Assembly (NCBI GenBank): GCA_038209155.1
Contig: JBBQYA010000057.1
Span: 1 to 19,237 of the forward strand
Length of the DNA stretch: 19,237 bases
Source: JBBQYA01 sp038209155
GTDB taxonomy: Bacteria; Bacteroidota; Bacteroidia; Sphingobacteriales; Sphingobacteriaceae
Direction: 5' to 3'
Shown: positions 1 to 9,700 of the stretch, piece by piece
Layout of the letters: each line of letters opens with the position of its first letter
Position numbering within the stretch: the stretch's first letter is position 1
Notes under the pieces: model-generated
Database searches by the model: none
The model's input: only the letters and a program-made list of their open reading frames with translations
What the model was told of the DNA's origin: nothing
Translations under genes and position numbers: made by a program

Positions 1-176
1 TGCAATTGGCATTAACATTAAAATTAAAAAACCGATTTTTTCAACTCTTAAATATATTGCACATAACAATTTAATAAGTATTCAATTTTCAAAAGTTTTC
101 CTAACATCTTCCCATAGCCAACAAATAATCTTTATTTTTGAATTTTTTAGCATTATAAATTAGGATTTCAAAAGCA
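1..176. other. Upstream spacer of the helicase gene
   Basis: AT-rich DNA between the window edge and the helicase start. I see no RNA gene. On the - strand the first ~18 bases could encode the start of a divergent gene (ATG at 18 or 12, reading MLMPIA), but too little is visible to call one. No confident promoter was found. Confidence 0.4.
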
Positions 177-2438
177 TTGGACTATTTATCTACATTAAAT
201 CTGCCTCAGCGTGGCGCAGTCGAACAAACTGAAGGCCCAGTTATGATTATTGCTGGTGCTGGCTCGGGCAAAACTAGAGTTATCACCTATCGAATCGCTC
301 ATCTTTTGCAAAAAGGAGTAGAACCCTATAATATTCTGGCACTTACTTTTACCAATAAAGCAGCTCGTGCAATGCGAGAGAGAATATTTGACATCGCAGG
401 GCCAGATGCAAAAAGTATTTGGATGGGAACTTTTCACTCCGTATTTGCAAAAATATTGAGAATAGAATCAGCCAAATTGGGTTATCCATCCAATTTTACC
501 ATTTACGATACAGACGATTCTAAAAGCTTGATTAGAACAATTTTGAAAGAATTGCAGCTTGATGATAAATTATACAATGCTAATTTTTGTTATAATCGAA
601 TTTCCTCTGCCAAAAATAATTTAATTGGGCCTGATGCTTATTTGGTGAATGAGCAAATACAAGCGGATGACACTTCTGCCGGAAGAAACCGTTTGGGAGA
701 AATATATTCTAATTATGCTAAAAGGTGTTTCAAAGCAGGAGCGATGGATTTTGATGATTTATTATTCAAAACCAATATACTTTTACGAGATCATGCAGAT
801 GTTTTATATAAATATCAAAATAAGTTTAAATACTTAATGGTAGATGAGTATCAGGATACAAATTATGCACAATATTTAATTGTGAAAAAGTTGGCAGCCA
901 TCAGCGAAAACATTTGTGTGGTAGGAGATGATGCTCAAAGTATATATGCATTTCGTGGAGCGAATATTCAGAATATTCTAAATTTTGAAAAAGATTATCC
1001 AGATTTAAAAATATTTAAATTAGAACAGAATTATCGTTCAACTCAAAACATTGTAAATTCTGCCAATAGTATAATTGCAAATAATCAAAATCAATTAAAG
1101 AAAAATATATATTCAGAAAAAGCAGAAGGTGAAAAAATTAAAGTTTTAAAAGCATTTTCCGATAATGAAGAAGGTAAATTAATTGCTGAATCTATTGCAG
1201 AAGAGCGATCAAAATTGTCATTAAAATATAAATCGTTTGTAATTCTATATCGTACAAATGCTCAGTCCAGATCCTTAGAAGAGGGATTAAGAAAATTAAA
1301 TATTCCGTATAAAATTTATGGAGGCTTGTCTTTCTACCAGCGAAAAGAAATTAAAGATTTATTGGCCTATTTTAGATTATCCATAAACAGATCAGATGAA
1401 GAAGCTTTAAAAAGAATAATTAATTATCCAGCAAGAGGAATTGGAAAAACTACAACTGATAAATTAATTGTACTTGCAGATTCCACGGATAAAACACAGT
1501 GGGAAATTTTAGAAAATGCTAAAGAATATTTAGGTGCAAAAGGAATAGAGAAATTAGAAAACTTTGTAACTATGATTCAAAGTTTTGGTGTGATGATTAA
1601 AACTAAAAATGCTTTTGATGCCGCCACTCATATTGCTAAAGAAAGTGGTTTGTTAAAAGATTTGTATGACGATAAAAGCATTGAAGGTCTTAGCAGATAT
1701 TCAAATTTGCAAGAATTGGTAAGTGGAATAAAGGAATTTAGCGAGCGAGAAGATTTAGAAGATAAAAGTCTTGAGCAGTTTTTGATGGATGTCGCATTAC
1801 TAACTGGTGATGAGAAAAAGGAAAATGAAAATACCGATTCTGTTTCCTTAATGACCATTCACTCCTCTAAAGGACTGGAATATAAGCATGTATATGTAGT
1901 TGGAATGGAAGAGAATTTATTTCCATCTCAATTATCTATCGGTAGCAAAGTAGATTTAGAAGAAGAAAGACGACTTTTTTATGTTGCTATTACCCGAGCA
2001 GAAGATCGATTAACGTTGAGTTATGCGCTTCAAAGATATAGATGGGGAATGCTTACAAATTGTGAACCTAGTAGGTTTTTAAATGAAATAGATCCAAAAT
2101 ATCTAGAAATTGCTTTTGCCTTAAGAAAACCAACTATTGCCAATAATCCATTTTTTGATGATCATGGTGGAGATTTGGGAAATGGAGCTGCAAAGCAAAA
2201 GATATTTAACAAAAAACCTGTTTTTACAAAAAACCATATACCTTCAATAGATTTTAAAGCGGATGATACAAGCCATTTGCAAATTAACGACAAAGTTGAA
2301 CATCAACGTTTTGGTTTTGGAAATGTAAGTAAAATAGAACAGGATGGATCTGAAAAGAAAGCTTACATCCAATTTGATACACTAGGCGAAAAACAATTGC
2401 TACTTAAGTTTGCCAAATTACGAATCGTGAAATCGTAA
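177..2438 (+). CDS. uvrD: UvrD/PcrA/Rep-type superfamily 1 DNA helicase
   Basis: ATP-dependent 3'-5' DNA helicase of superfamily 1A, the family used in nucleotide excision repair, mismatch repair and clearing of stalled forks. Walker A AGAGSGKT lies at residues 26-33, the Walker B/motif II MVDEYQDTN at 221-229, motif III GDDAQSIYAFRGA at 240-252 and motif IV LEQNYRST at 272-279. Later come SLMTIHSSKGLEY (motif V) and RRLFYVAITRAEDRL (motif VI). The last ~60 residues (VEHQRFGFGNVSKIEQDG) match the Tudor-like C-terminal domain of PcrA/UvrD. At 753 residues it has full family length. The start is TTG at 177: the in-frame stop at 156-158 leaves little room upstream, the next Met is residue 23, and the conserved LNxxQ motif begins close behind the TTG. 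Its stop lies 15 bp from that of the convergent OsmC gene. UvrD versus PcrA cannot be settled from sequence alone. Confidence 0.95.
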   Translation: MDYLSTLNLPQRGAVEQTEGPVMIIAGAGSGKTRVITYRIAHLLQKGVEPYNILALTFTNKAARAMRERIFDIAGPDAKSIWMGTFHSVFAKILRIESAKLGYPSNFTIYDTDDSKSLIRTILKELQLDDKLYNANFCYNRISSAKNNLIGPDAYLVNEQIQADDTSAGRNRLGEIYSNYAKRCFKAGAMDFDDLLFKTNILLRDHADVLYKYQNKFKYLMVDEYQDTNYAQYLIVKKLAAISENICVVGDDAQSIYAFRGANIQNILNFEKDYPDLKIFKLEQNYRSTQNIVNSANSIIANNQNQLKKNIYSEKAEGEKIKVLKAFSDNEEGKLIAESIAEERSKLSLKYKSFVILYRTNAQSRSLEEGLRKLNIPYKIYGGLSFYQRKEIKDLLAYFRLSINRSDEEALKRIINYPARGIGKTTTDKLIVLADSTDKTQWEILENAKEYLGAKGIEKLENFVTMIQSFGVMIKTKNAFDAATHIAKESGLLKDLYDDKSIEGLSRYSNLQELVSGIKEFSEREDLEDKSLEQFLMDVALLTGDEKKENENTDSVSLMTIHSSKGLEYKHVYVVGMEENLFPSQLSIGSKVDLEEERRLFYVAITRAEDRLTLSYALQRYRWGMLTNCEPSRFLNEIDPKYLEIAFALRKPTIANNPFFDDHGGDLGNGAAKQKIFNKKPVFTKNHIPSIDFKADDTSHLQINDKVEHQRFGFGNVSKIEQDGSEKKAYIQFDTLGEKQLLLKFAKLRIVKS

Positions 2439-2453
2439 AATTAAATGCAGCTA

Positions 2454-2852
2454 TTATTCTTCATTAATGGTATTAATAACGGTTTTGGTGGTTAATATCT
2501 TATGAATTGGACAGGCATTTGCAATTTGTTTTAAACGTTTTTGCTGCTCTGCATCTAAGTGTTCTGAGAAAATAACTTTACGATTAATCACAGTATATTC
2601 ACCTTCTTTTTCCATCGTAAGATCTACTTTTACTTCTCCAATATCCCAGTCTTTTCGTTCAGCATACATTTTCATGGTAATGGCCATGCAAGAACCCAAA
2701 GCAGATAAAAGTAATTCAAATGGGTTTATACCTTCATCATTTCCACCGTTCATTAATGGTTCATCACAAATCAAATCATGATTTCCTGCTTTAATTTGAG
2801 TTTTATACGGTGTATTATGGATTGTTGCTTGTATGCTTGTTCGATTTTTCAC
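2454..2852 (-). CDS. OsmC/Ohr-family protein
   Basis: Small cytoplasmic OsmC-superfamily protein. Family members are thiol peroxidases that reduce organic hydroperoxides, or poorly characterised relatives (YhfA-like). Two Cys sit where the family's catalytic pair lies: C55 in LSALGSCMAITMKMYA on the central helix, and C114 in ANACPIHKIL. PFELLLSALGSC is the usual family signature. The length (132 residues) is normal. The start is GTG at 2852-2850; no in-frame ATG lies nearby and the next Met is residue 34. It is convergent with the helicase gene and separated by 123 bp from the upstream lipid-kinase gene, so it is probably transcribed alone. The specific substrate cannot be told, and Ohr versus the YhfA-type subgroup is uncertain. 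Confidence 0.9.
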   Translation of the reverse strand: MKNRTSIQATIHNTPYKTQIKAGNHDLICDEPLMNGGNDEGINPFELLLSALGSCMAITMKMYAERKDWDIGEVKVDLTMEKEGEYTVINRKVIFSEHLDAEQQKRLKQIANACPIHKILTTKTVINTINEE

Positions 2853-2975
2853 TTTTTTTGTTTTTTTTAAATATATATCAATTATTAAATATTACAAATG
2901 AAACGCTCATAAAAATTCTTTCTTGCAAGTTTAGTTTATGATTTTAAAGTTTGTTTAGAAAATTCTACTCTTTTC

Positions 2976-3812
2976 CTAATATTTAATTGCTAAATAATTG
3001 TTAACCACTTGGATGGAAAAAGTTGTGTTTTCAAATAAGTCTCCATCTATTTGTGCATACACTTTATTATTGCATTCAACCTTTATTTCTTCCAATTTTT
3101 CGTGAACAATAAAAGGCAGTGCTAAATGTTTTCCTTTTTCTATAACGGGTAAGCACTTAAGCCTTCTAAAAACAGAAAGCGGTTTACAAAGAATTAAATT
3201 TAATTTTCCGTCATTTATTTCAGCGGCTGGCGATATTAAAAATCCGCCCCCAGTGCGGGAAGAATTAGAAATACTTAGTAATAAATATTTTTCCGAAATT
3301 TCTCGTTCATTATAAAAAAGTTTAAATTCTATCTCTTTAAAACTAAATATTTTTTTTATAACAATAAATAAATAGCCCAAATGACCTCCTAATTTCCGAA
3401 TAGTATTCATTGACTTTAAAATTTCCCCATCAAATCCGATTCCTACAGTATTTACAAATAGTCTTCCATTACAATTTCCAACATCTACAAGTTTTACTGA
3501 AGAATTTAACGCCAAATCTACTTGCTGTTTAATATTTATATTTTGATATAATTTCCAAGCAAAATCATTTCCTGTTCCACCTTTGAACAATGCAATTGGA
3601 ATGGATATTTTTTTATATTTATTAATAAAATAATTAACAGTTCCATCACCGCCTACAATCCAAGCTTCTGTACTATTTTGTAAATTAATTGGCCAATTTT
3701 CTGAAAATACTATGAACTCAATTTTCTTTTGTAGTAGAATTGATTCAATTTCTTTAAATATTTTTAAAGCTTTTCCACCGCCAGCTTTTGGGTTTACAAA
3801 AATACCAATCAT
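2976..3812 (-). CDS. Diacylglycerol kinase family lipid kinase (YegS/DagK-like)
   Basis: Soluble lipid kinase of the DAGK_cat family, which phosphorylates diacylglycerol or related lipids at the membrane surface. Visible motifs: an N-terminal strand followed by VNPKAGGGKA (nucleotide-binding segment), the catalytic-domain signature VGGDGTVN, then GGTGNDFA, and a C-terminal beta domain ending in a QIDGD motif like the QVDGE of the family. The reading frame extends upstream to a TTG at 3824, but ATG at 3812-3810 places MIGIFVNPKAGGGKA at the normal distance from the start, giving 278 residues, so I chose that. It lies downstream of tRNA-Leu on the same strand. The lipid substrate is unknown; bacterial members act on phosphatidylglycerol, diacylglycerol or undecaprenol-like lipids. 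Confidence 0.9.
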   Translation of the reverse strand: MIGIFVNPKAGGGKALKIFKEIESILLQKKIEFIVFSENWPINLQNSTEAWIVGGDGTVNYFINKYKKISIPIALFKGGTGNDFAWKLYQNINIKQQVDLALNSSVKLVDVGNCNGRLFVNTVGIGFDGEILKSMNTIRKLGGHLGYLFIVIKKIFSFKEIEFKLFYNEREISEKYLLLSISNSSRTGGGFLISPAAEINDGKLNLILCKPLSVFRRLKCLPVIEKGKHLALPFIVHEKLEEIKVECNNKVYAQIDGDLFENTTFSIQVVNNYLAIKY

Positions 3813-3987
3813 TTTATTTAACAAATGGATAGGTTGATTTCAAAAGATGGATAAAATCGTTAAAAGAAATTAAACTGTTATTTCTACATGGAAGTAAAGG
3901 GAAGTTAATTTTTAACTTTGAGTGTAGATTAAATAGTAAAAGCAAATTTAATGGAATAAGAAAAAAAGCTAAAAAATTAAAATTAAG

Positions 3988-4067
3988 TGCCCGAGAGGAG
4001 ATTCGAACTCCCACGATTTCTCGCCACCCCCTCAAGGTGGTGCGTCTGCCAATTTCGCCACCCGGGC
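3988..4067 (-). tRNA. tRNA-Leu (anticodon GAG)
   Basis: An 80-nt class II tRNA folded by hand. The acceptor stem GCCCGGG/CTCGGGC has one G-T pair. The D arm is GCG...CGC around AATTGGCAG. The anticodon stem CCACC/GGTGG encloses loop TTGAGGG, with anticodon GAG (complement at 4031-4033), reading CUC/CUU leucine codons. The long variable arm forms CGA-GAAA-TCG, and the T arm GGGAG/CTCCT has loop TTCGAAT. The discriminator is A at 3988. The genome continues CTT, so CCA is not encoded. The gene lies 60 bp downstream of the cystathionine-family gene on the same strand. No flanking duplication or integrase suggests use as an attachment site. Confidence 0.97.
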
Positions 4068-4126
4068 AGGGTGTTTTACAATTAATTTCGCTTACAAATA
4101 TATTATTTTTCAATAATTATTCCTTT

Positions 4127-5251
4127 TTAAATACCGTTTAAGGCAATTTCAAGATCTTTAATTAAATCGTCTTGATGTTCCAAACCAACGGATAGTCTAA
4201 CTAAATTTTTAGGTGTTTTCGAACCCTCTGGTTCTACAGATGCGCGATGTTCTATTAAACTTTCTACTCCTCCAAGGCTAGTAGCTTGGGCAAATAATTC
4301 GCAAGAAAAGGCTAGTTTTTTTGCTGCCTTTTCGCCTTTTTTTAAGGTAATAGACATCATACCTCCAAATCCAGCCATCTGTTTGGCTGCAATAGTATGA
4401 TTTTTATGATTCTTTAATCCTGGGTAAAATACGGATTCCACTTCAGCATGATTGAGCAGAAATTCTGATATAGCTTTAGCATTATCACAATGACCTCGCA
4501 TTCGATAGGCGAGTGTTTTGATTCCGCGAAGAGTTAGAAAACAGTCAAAAGGAGAGGGAACTGCACCAGCCAATAGTTGAATATCTTTAATTTTTAAATA
4601 ACTTTCATCTTCATTTTTGAAAACTAAAATTCCGCCCAATACATCGCTATGCCCGCCTAAATACTTGGTGCTGGAATGCATGACTAAATCTGCACCAATC
4701 AATATTGGTTGTTGTAAGATAGGGGAAGCAAAGGTATTATCGCAAACTGAAATTATATTTCTGTCTTTACAAAGTTTCAATAAAATTTCTAAATCATAAA
4801 TATTTAATTTTGGATTAGATGGAGTTTCAATCCACATCAAACGTGTATTTTTTTGTATAGAAGCTTTTAAATCTTCTAAATTACTCATATCAACAACAGA
4901 ATAGTTTAAATTCCACCGATCCAAAACTTTTAAGAGTAATTGACTTACTCCGTGGTAAACATCATCTGGAATAATGATGTGATCTCCAGCTTTCAGTGAC
5001 TGGAAAACAGAAGAACATGCGGACATTCCACTAGAAAATGCAAGGGCTTTGGCTCCTTGTTCCAAAGCTGCAACACAGGTTTCTAATTGTTCACGATTTG
5101 GATTATTGGCTCTGGAGTATCCAAATCCGCTAGGATATTCACCATTCTGATCTCTGATGAATGTGGTGGAAAGTTGAATAGGTGGAATAACAGCTCCAGA
5201 ACTTGAATCTGGTTTACTACCTGCATGTATTGCAAGTGTTTCTAATTTCAT
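4127..5251 (-). CDS. PLP-dependent cystathionine gamma-synthase/lyase family enzyme
   Basis: Cytoplasmic fold-type I PLP enzyme of the Cys/Met metabolism family (transsulfuration), 374 residues, full length. YSRANNPNR (45-53) holds the Tyr and Arg that contact the phosphate of the neighbouring subunit's PLP. SGMSA (74-78) binds phosphate, D171 in DNTFASP pairs with the pyridine N, and K196 in SSTKYLGGHSDVLGG is the Schiff-base lysine. The C-terminal SLGGVESLIEHRAS is the substrate-binding segment. Its Glu (IEH) aligns by eye with the Glu that favours gamma-lyase chemistry in human cystathionine gamma-lyase, but the family mixes gamma-synthase, beta-lyase and gamma-lyase activities, so no symbol is given. 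It starts 9 bp after the stop of a receiver-only regulator gene, so read-through transcription from the signalling cluster is likely. Confidence 0.92.
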   Translation of the reverse strand: MKLETLAIHAGSKPDSSSGAVIPPIQLSTTFIRDQNGEYPSGFGYSRANNPNREQLETCVAALEQGAKALAFSSGMSACSSVFQSLKAGDHIIIPDDVYHGVSQLLLKVLDRWNLNYSVVDMSNLEDLKASIQKNTRLMWIETPSNPKLNIYDLEILLKLCKDRNIISVCDNTFASPILQQPILIGADLVMHSSTKYLGGHSDVLGGILVFKNEDESYLKIKDIQLLAGAVPSPFDCFLTLRGIKTLAYRMRGHCDNAKAISEFLLNHAEVESVFYPGLKNHKNHTIAAKQMAGFGGMMSITLKKGEKAAKKLAFSCELFAQATSLGGVESLIEHRASVEPEGSKTPKNLVRLSVGLEHQDDLIKDLEIALNGI

Positions 5252-5260
5252 TTTCTAAAA

Positions 5261-5653
5261 TTACGAATGCAAATTCAATTCTTTTAAAGAAATATTTGTC
5301 AAAGGTTTACTGATAAGTTTTGTTACGTTCTTATTGCTATTTATTTGATACAAATCATCTGGATCAACAGTAGAGGATACCATAAATATTTTGCAAGTAT
5401 TCTTTAAGCTTTCGTCAAACAATTCATATTCATTTAAAAACTGAAAACCATCCATTTCTGGCATTTTCACATCAACAAAAATTATTTGCGGAAATTGGGT
5501 GTAAGTTTTTAAACATTCTAATGCAAGCAAGGCAGATTCAAATACTTGAATTTCTTCTGCAAATTTATTGTTTTGAAGTATTTTACGGTTGATAAGATTG
5601 TCAATTTCATTGTCATCAATGATCATTACCAATTTTACTTGAGGTGCATCCAT
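5261..5653 (-). CDS. Single-domain response regulator (receiver only), copy 4
   Basis: A 130-residue CheY-like receiver with no output domain. The acidic pair is D13-D14 (MIIDDNEIDNLINRKIL), the phosphoacceptor is D61 in FVDVKMPEMDGFQFL, the switch Ser is in MVSSTVDP, and the conserved Lys is K116 in SKPLTN. Such stand-alone receivers pass phosphate on in a phosphorelay or act by protein contact. It is the last regulator of the island, 130 bp after copy 3 and only 9 bp before the cystathionine-family gene. It differs from the other copies in having VDVKMPEMDG and Arg instead of Lys in the INKKIL block, and appears intact. The cognate kinase is probably the multi-PAS kinase nearby, inferred from proximity. 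Confidence 0.9.
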   Translation of the reverse strand: MDAPQVKLVMIIDDNEIDNLINRKILQNNKFAEEIQVFESALLALECLKTYTQFPQIIFVDVKMPEMDGFQFLNEYELFDESLKNTCKIFMVSSTVDPDDLYQINSNKNVTKLISKPLTNISLKELNLHS

Positions 5654-5724
5654 GCAATTTTTTTATTCTCTAAGTATTAATAAGCTACAATTTCTAACCA
5701 ATTTTAAAATTAGGTTTTCAATAA

Positions 5725-5750
5725 AATTCTGAGATCAATAATTCTGAGAT
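5725..5750. repeat. Tandem 11-bp direct repeat upstream of regulator copy 4
   Basis: AATTCTGAGAT occurs at 5725-5735 and again at 5740-5750, a 15-bp period. It lies in the 130-bp spacer about 72-97 bp upstream of the start of regulator copy 4. It could be a paired binding site or a chance short duplication; no known regulator is assigned. Confidence 0.4.
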
Positions 5751-5783
5751 AAATTTAATGAAAAATTTAAACTAATCGAATCT

Positions 5784-6173
5784 TTAATCTAAGTCCAAAA
5801 GATGTTGATTGGAAAGAGGTTTGCCTAAAAATTTATGCACATATTTACTTTCACGTACTTTAGTTTGATCTTTAGGATCTAAAGAAGAGGAGAGCATGAA
5901 TATTTTGGGATGATTGTCATGCAAGGAATTTATTTTTTCATATTCATCCAAAAACTGAAAGCCATCTATTTCTGGCATTCTGATATCTAAAAAAATTACA
6001 TCTGGAGTGCTTTCGGGTGAGCCATTTTTTAGGTAATCTAGTGCTACTTCTGCAGAACCAGCAACTACTATTTTTTCTGCAAAAAGATTGTTTTCGAGTA
6101 TTTTTTTATTGATTAGATTATCGATTTGATTATCATCGATCAATAAGGCCGACTTAAATTTAAATGAATTCAT
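5784..6173 (-). CDS. Single-domain response regulator (receiver only), copy 3
   Basis: A 129-residue receiver, complete, with no DNA-binding or enzymatic output. The acidic pair D13-D14 lies in LLIDDNQIDNLINKKIL. Phosphoacceptor D63 lies in FLDIRMPEIDGFQFL, the switch Ser in MLSSSLDP, and K118 in GKPLSN. The block DNLINKKIL-E-NN-FAEKI is nearly identical to that in the neighbouring copies, so the four arose by duplication, though protein divergence elsewhere is large, so not recently. It stands 130 bp downstream of copy 2 on the same strand; that gap could hold its own promoter, but I found no convincing -7 element there. Partner kinase inferred from proximity only. Confidence 0.9.
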   Translation of the reverse strand: MNSFKFKSALLIDDNQIDNLINKKILENNLFAEKIVVAGSAEVALDYLKNGSPESTPDVIFLDIRMPEIDGFQFLDEYEKINSLHDNHPKIFMLSSSLDPKDQTKVRESKYVHKFLGKPLSNQHLLDLD

Positions 6174-6303
6174 TGATGAGAGAGTAAACGTAAATTAAAA
6201 ACCTAAAGTAAGTTATTTATTAAAAAATAAGGTACAAATTTTTTAAATTATTTTAGCGAAATAATCTTTGTGTTTTAAAAGAGAAAATTTAAAGTTCAAA
6301 ATT

Positions 6304-6705
6304 TTATGCGCTCAATTGCAAATTTGAAAGAATATTATTGTTTAAAGGTTTGTTTAGCAAACTTTTAACGCTATCCATTTCATTGGCTCTTTTGGTATCA
6401 TAAGGATCCATTGATGAAGAAAGCATCAAAATTTGACATTTTTGACTCACATTAGCAGCCAATTTTTCAAATTCCTCTAAAAATTCAAAACCGTCCATTT
6501 CTGGCATTTTAATATCAAGAAAAATGACCTCTGGTAAATCTTTAAAATCTGCTACCGATTTTTGCAAATGCAATAAAGCAAGTCTTGCAGAATCAAACAC
6601 TTCTATATCCTGAGCAAATTGGTTGTTTTGTAGGATCTTTTTATTGATGATATTATCAATTCTATTATCGTCAATGAGGAGAGTTTTTTTAAATTTAAAT
6701 TGCAT
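6304..6705 (-). CDS. Single-domain response regulator (receiver only), copy 2, overlapping the kinase gene
   Basis: A 133-residue receiver. The acidic pair D12-D13 is in LLIDDNRIDNIINKKIL. Phosphoacceptor D64 is in FLDIKMPEMDGFEFL, the switch Ser in MLSSSMDP, and K119 in NKPLNN. Its ATG (6705-6703) lies inside the last codons of the kinase gene, an 11-bp overlap in another frame, so the two are translationally linked. This makes it the best candidate for the direct phosphoryl acceptor of the kinase. No output domain follows, so it must act on another protein or pass the phosphate on. Confidence 0.92.
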   Translation of the reverse strand: MQFKFKKTLLIDDNRIDNIINKKILQNNQFAQDIEVFDSARLALLHLQKSVADFKDLPEVIFLDIKMPEMDGFEFLEEFEKLAANVSQKCQILMLSSSMDPYDTKRANEMDSVKSLLNKPLNNNILSNLQLSA

Positions 6706-9700
6706 TTTGGTTTTTTAGGTTAGGTATTTGGATATAAAAGGTAGTTCCTTTTGTTAGTTCACTTTTTACTGATATTTTTCCTTTAAGTTTAAGTACAGAT
6801 TCTTTTACAATATATAAACCAAGTCCAGACCCCGAAGAGTTTTGAGAGGCTCGGTAAAACATTTCAAATATTTTTTCTAAATGAATTGGATTAATCCCTT
6901 GTCCATTATCCGAAATTTCCATGTATACAACATCTTCTAAAACAGTTGCAGAAAACTCTATAAATGGCAGAATTTCACTTCTGTTATGATACCGAACTGC
7001 GTTAGATATAATATTAGAAAGTATCACCCTCAAGCGTCCAAGGTCTGAAAAAAATTCGGATTTCTCGTCCAATTTTATTCTTACATCAATACGATCTGCT
7101 CCATCTATGTACTTCAGATTGTCTACAGTTTCGTTAATTAGCGTCTGCAAATTCACTTCTTCGCATTTTATTTCTAATCTAGAGTTTTTAGAGTAGTTAA
7201 TAATATCTTGAATAAAACGATCTAGTTTATGAACGCTTTGCGACATTTTGTCGAGATATAATTGTTGCTGCTCAGTATCTGGTTCTATTTTAGCTAAGCC
7301 AATCAAACCCAAAACAGAAGTCAATGGTGCTCTTAAATCATGAGAAGTACTATACACAAATTGATCTAATTCTTGATTGGTTTTCATCAGCTCATCATTC
7401 TGTTGCTTTAACATTTCTTCTGCATGAACCTTACCAGTTACATTTTTGGCTATTCCATAAGCTCCCACAATCTTATCTTCCAATAAAATAGGAATTTTTG
7501 TAATATTTAATTTAACAATAGATCCAAAGCTTGTTTTTATGTCGAATTGGAAAGATGTGTTTAAGCCTTTTAATGTATTATTTACATAATCTTGAAATTC
7601 AGAGATATCACCACTAGCTAGTAATCCTCTAAATTTTATTTTCTTTAATTCTTCAAAGCTGTAACCGGTAAGTTCTTCAAACTGCTTATTCACTGAAGTA
7701 AAATTACTTTCCAAATCAATTGAATATACTCCATCTGGATTGTTATCTACCAACGATTTGTATCGTTGTTCACTTTGAATTAATGAAATATCCGCTTGTC
7801 TTTTATCGGTTATATCTTCGATGGTTCCTACATGACCAAATAAATCTCCTTGGTCTGAAAATAAAGGAGAAGTAGTTGCTTTCACCCATCTGAATGAGCC
7901 ATCAGGACGAATAAAGCGATAAGAGCCAGGATGAGCCCAACCTTTTCTGGCATATTCCTTCCATTCGGTAGTTAAAATATTTTTATCTTCAGAGTGAACA
8001 TTTCTGTGCCATCCATCGCCCAATGCTTGTTCCAGAGATACTCCTGCAATTCTTTGCATTCTATTGTTCGTCCAAGTACAAGCTCCATTGATATCGGTAA
8101 TAAAAATACCAACTGGATAGAATGCGCTCAAGGATCTAAATTTTTCCTCACTTGCTTTTAATGCAATTTCTGAGGCTTTACGATCAGTAATATCAAAAGC
8201 AAAACCAATTAATCCTTGACTATCATCCTCCCGAAACACGAAATGTTCATAATACCATTTGCCGCCATTCATTTCGCCAGATGCTATAAGATGCTCAAAA
8301 TCAGTATGCAAAGCATTCATAATTTTGGGAGCAAATTGTGGATAGGTATCATAAACACTTAATCCGACTAATTCATGATCTTGCAAACCTAATCGTTGCA
8401 GACCTAAACCAGATGATTCTGTATAAGTGCCTTCAAAATCTAAACGATATACTGCGACTGGTATATTTTCAAGAATTCCGTTAAGTAATAAACTTTTTCT
8501 TTTTAATTCATTTTCCGATTGTTTTTTGATGGTGATATCTCGGATAATAGTATTGGTGATTTCATTTCCATTTTTATCGATGAACATAGCAGTAGAAATG
8601 TCAGCTTGGAATTTGCTTCCATCTTTTCTAACGCAGGTAAGTTCGCCTTTAAATTTTCCATTTCTTAAGCGCTCATCCAATGCCTCTTTTAATTTGGGAT
8701 CAGAAGTATCCATGATTTCCTTTCTGCCAGATTGGAGCATTTCTGTTTCTGTTCTTCCAAAAAGAATACATGCTTCTAAATTGGTTGCAAGGATTTGCCC
8801 TTCTTTGGTCGTGATGATAATTCCATCATTACTGTTTTCAAAAAATGATTGGTATCTATTTTGAATTTCTAGTAAAACTTCTTCTGCGTGTTTGCGATCA
8901 CTTATGTTGATGATAGATCCTATCCGTTCAGAAATGTTTAAGGCAGTGGAAACCGTATTTACATTTTCACGAATCCAAATTACATCTCCAGATTTGGAAA
9001 TCATTCTATAATCACAGGTGTAGTAAGGTTCAGTAGTTTCACTTTTCAATGAATAAACGTAATCCCGATCATCTGGATGGACATGCTCTATCCAAAATGA
9101 AGGATCGCTGATCCATTCAGATACAGGATATCCTAAAAGTTCTTCGGCATATTGGTTTACAAAAGTATATTGATAAGTTTGGGCATTCCCTCTCCAAATA
9201 ATAGTTTTAACATTGTCAAAAATCTGTTCTAAATGATCTGATTTTTCCTCATCTACCTTATATTCTTGAATTTTAGTTTCTAATGCTATGGCTCTAGTTG
9301 TGAAAAGCATTTCAATAAACTGACCATGTTCTGCAGCTCTTAACGTTTTTCCTATTGTTTCAACTTCTGAATAGGATCCATCTTTTTTTCTTATTCGATA
9401 ATTTATTCGATAGCTAGATGGGGTGGTTAATATTAATTGATGTGTTTTCTTGAATTCTTCTAAATCATCTTTATGAAAAAATTCATAAGCAGAATGACCG
9501 ATTAATTCTTCTGGATGATAGCCAAGTAGCGGACGACATGCAGGAGATATGTAAGTAAAAATACCTTCTGATGTATGTGTGGAAATAATATCTTCAGAAT
9601 TTTCGGCAATGGATTTAAATCTTGCTTCATTCCCAGATACTAGCTTTGTTATAATAGTAGTTTCTGCATTTCCTATGATATAGGTAAGTGCAGCAGACTC

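Noticed and set aside
1..60. Possible divergent gene start at the window edge
   Set aside because: Only about 4-6 codons after an ATG are visible and frames upstream contain stops, so nothing can be supported.
195..437. 80-residue - strand frame under the helicase gene
   Set aside because: It is antisense to the conserved helicase Walker A region.
2439..2453. Bidirectional terminator between the helicase and OsmC genes
   Set aside because: Only 15 bp separate the stops and no GC-rich hairpin is present.
3814..4113. 99-residue - strand reading frame across the tRNA-Leu gene
   Set aside because: It covers the tRNA, whose structure is complete, and its protein has no family resemblance.
5654..6303. 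Two spacers of exactly 130 bp between regulator copies
   Set aside because: The spacers share only a short AAAATTTAAA near one end, which is expected in AT-rich DNA, so equal length appears to be chance.
8427..8864. 145-residue + strand frame inside the kinase gene
   Set aside because: It is an antisense shadow of the kinase PAS region, whose protein motifs are clearly conserved on the - strand.
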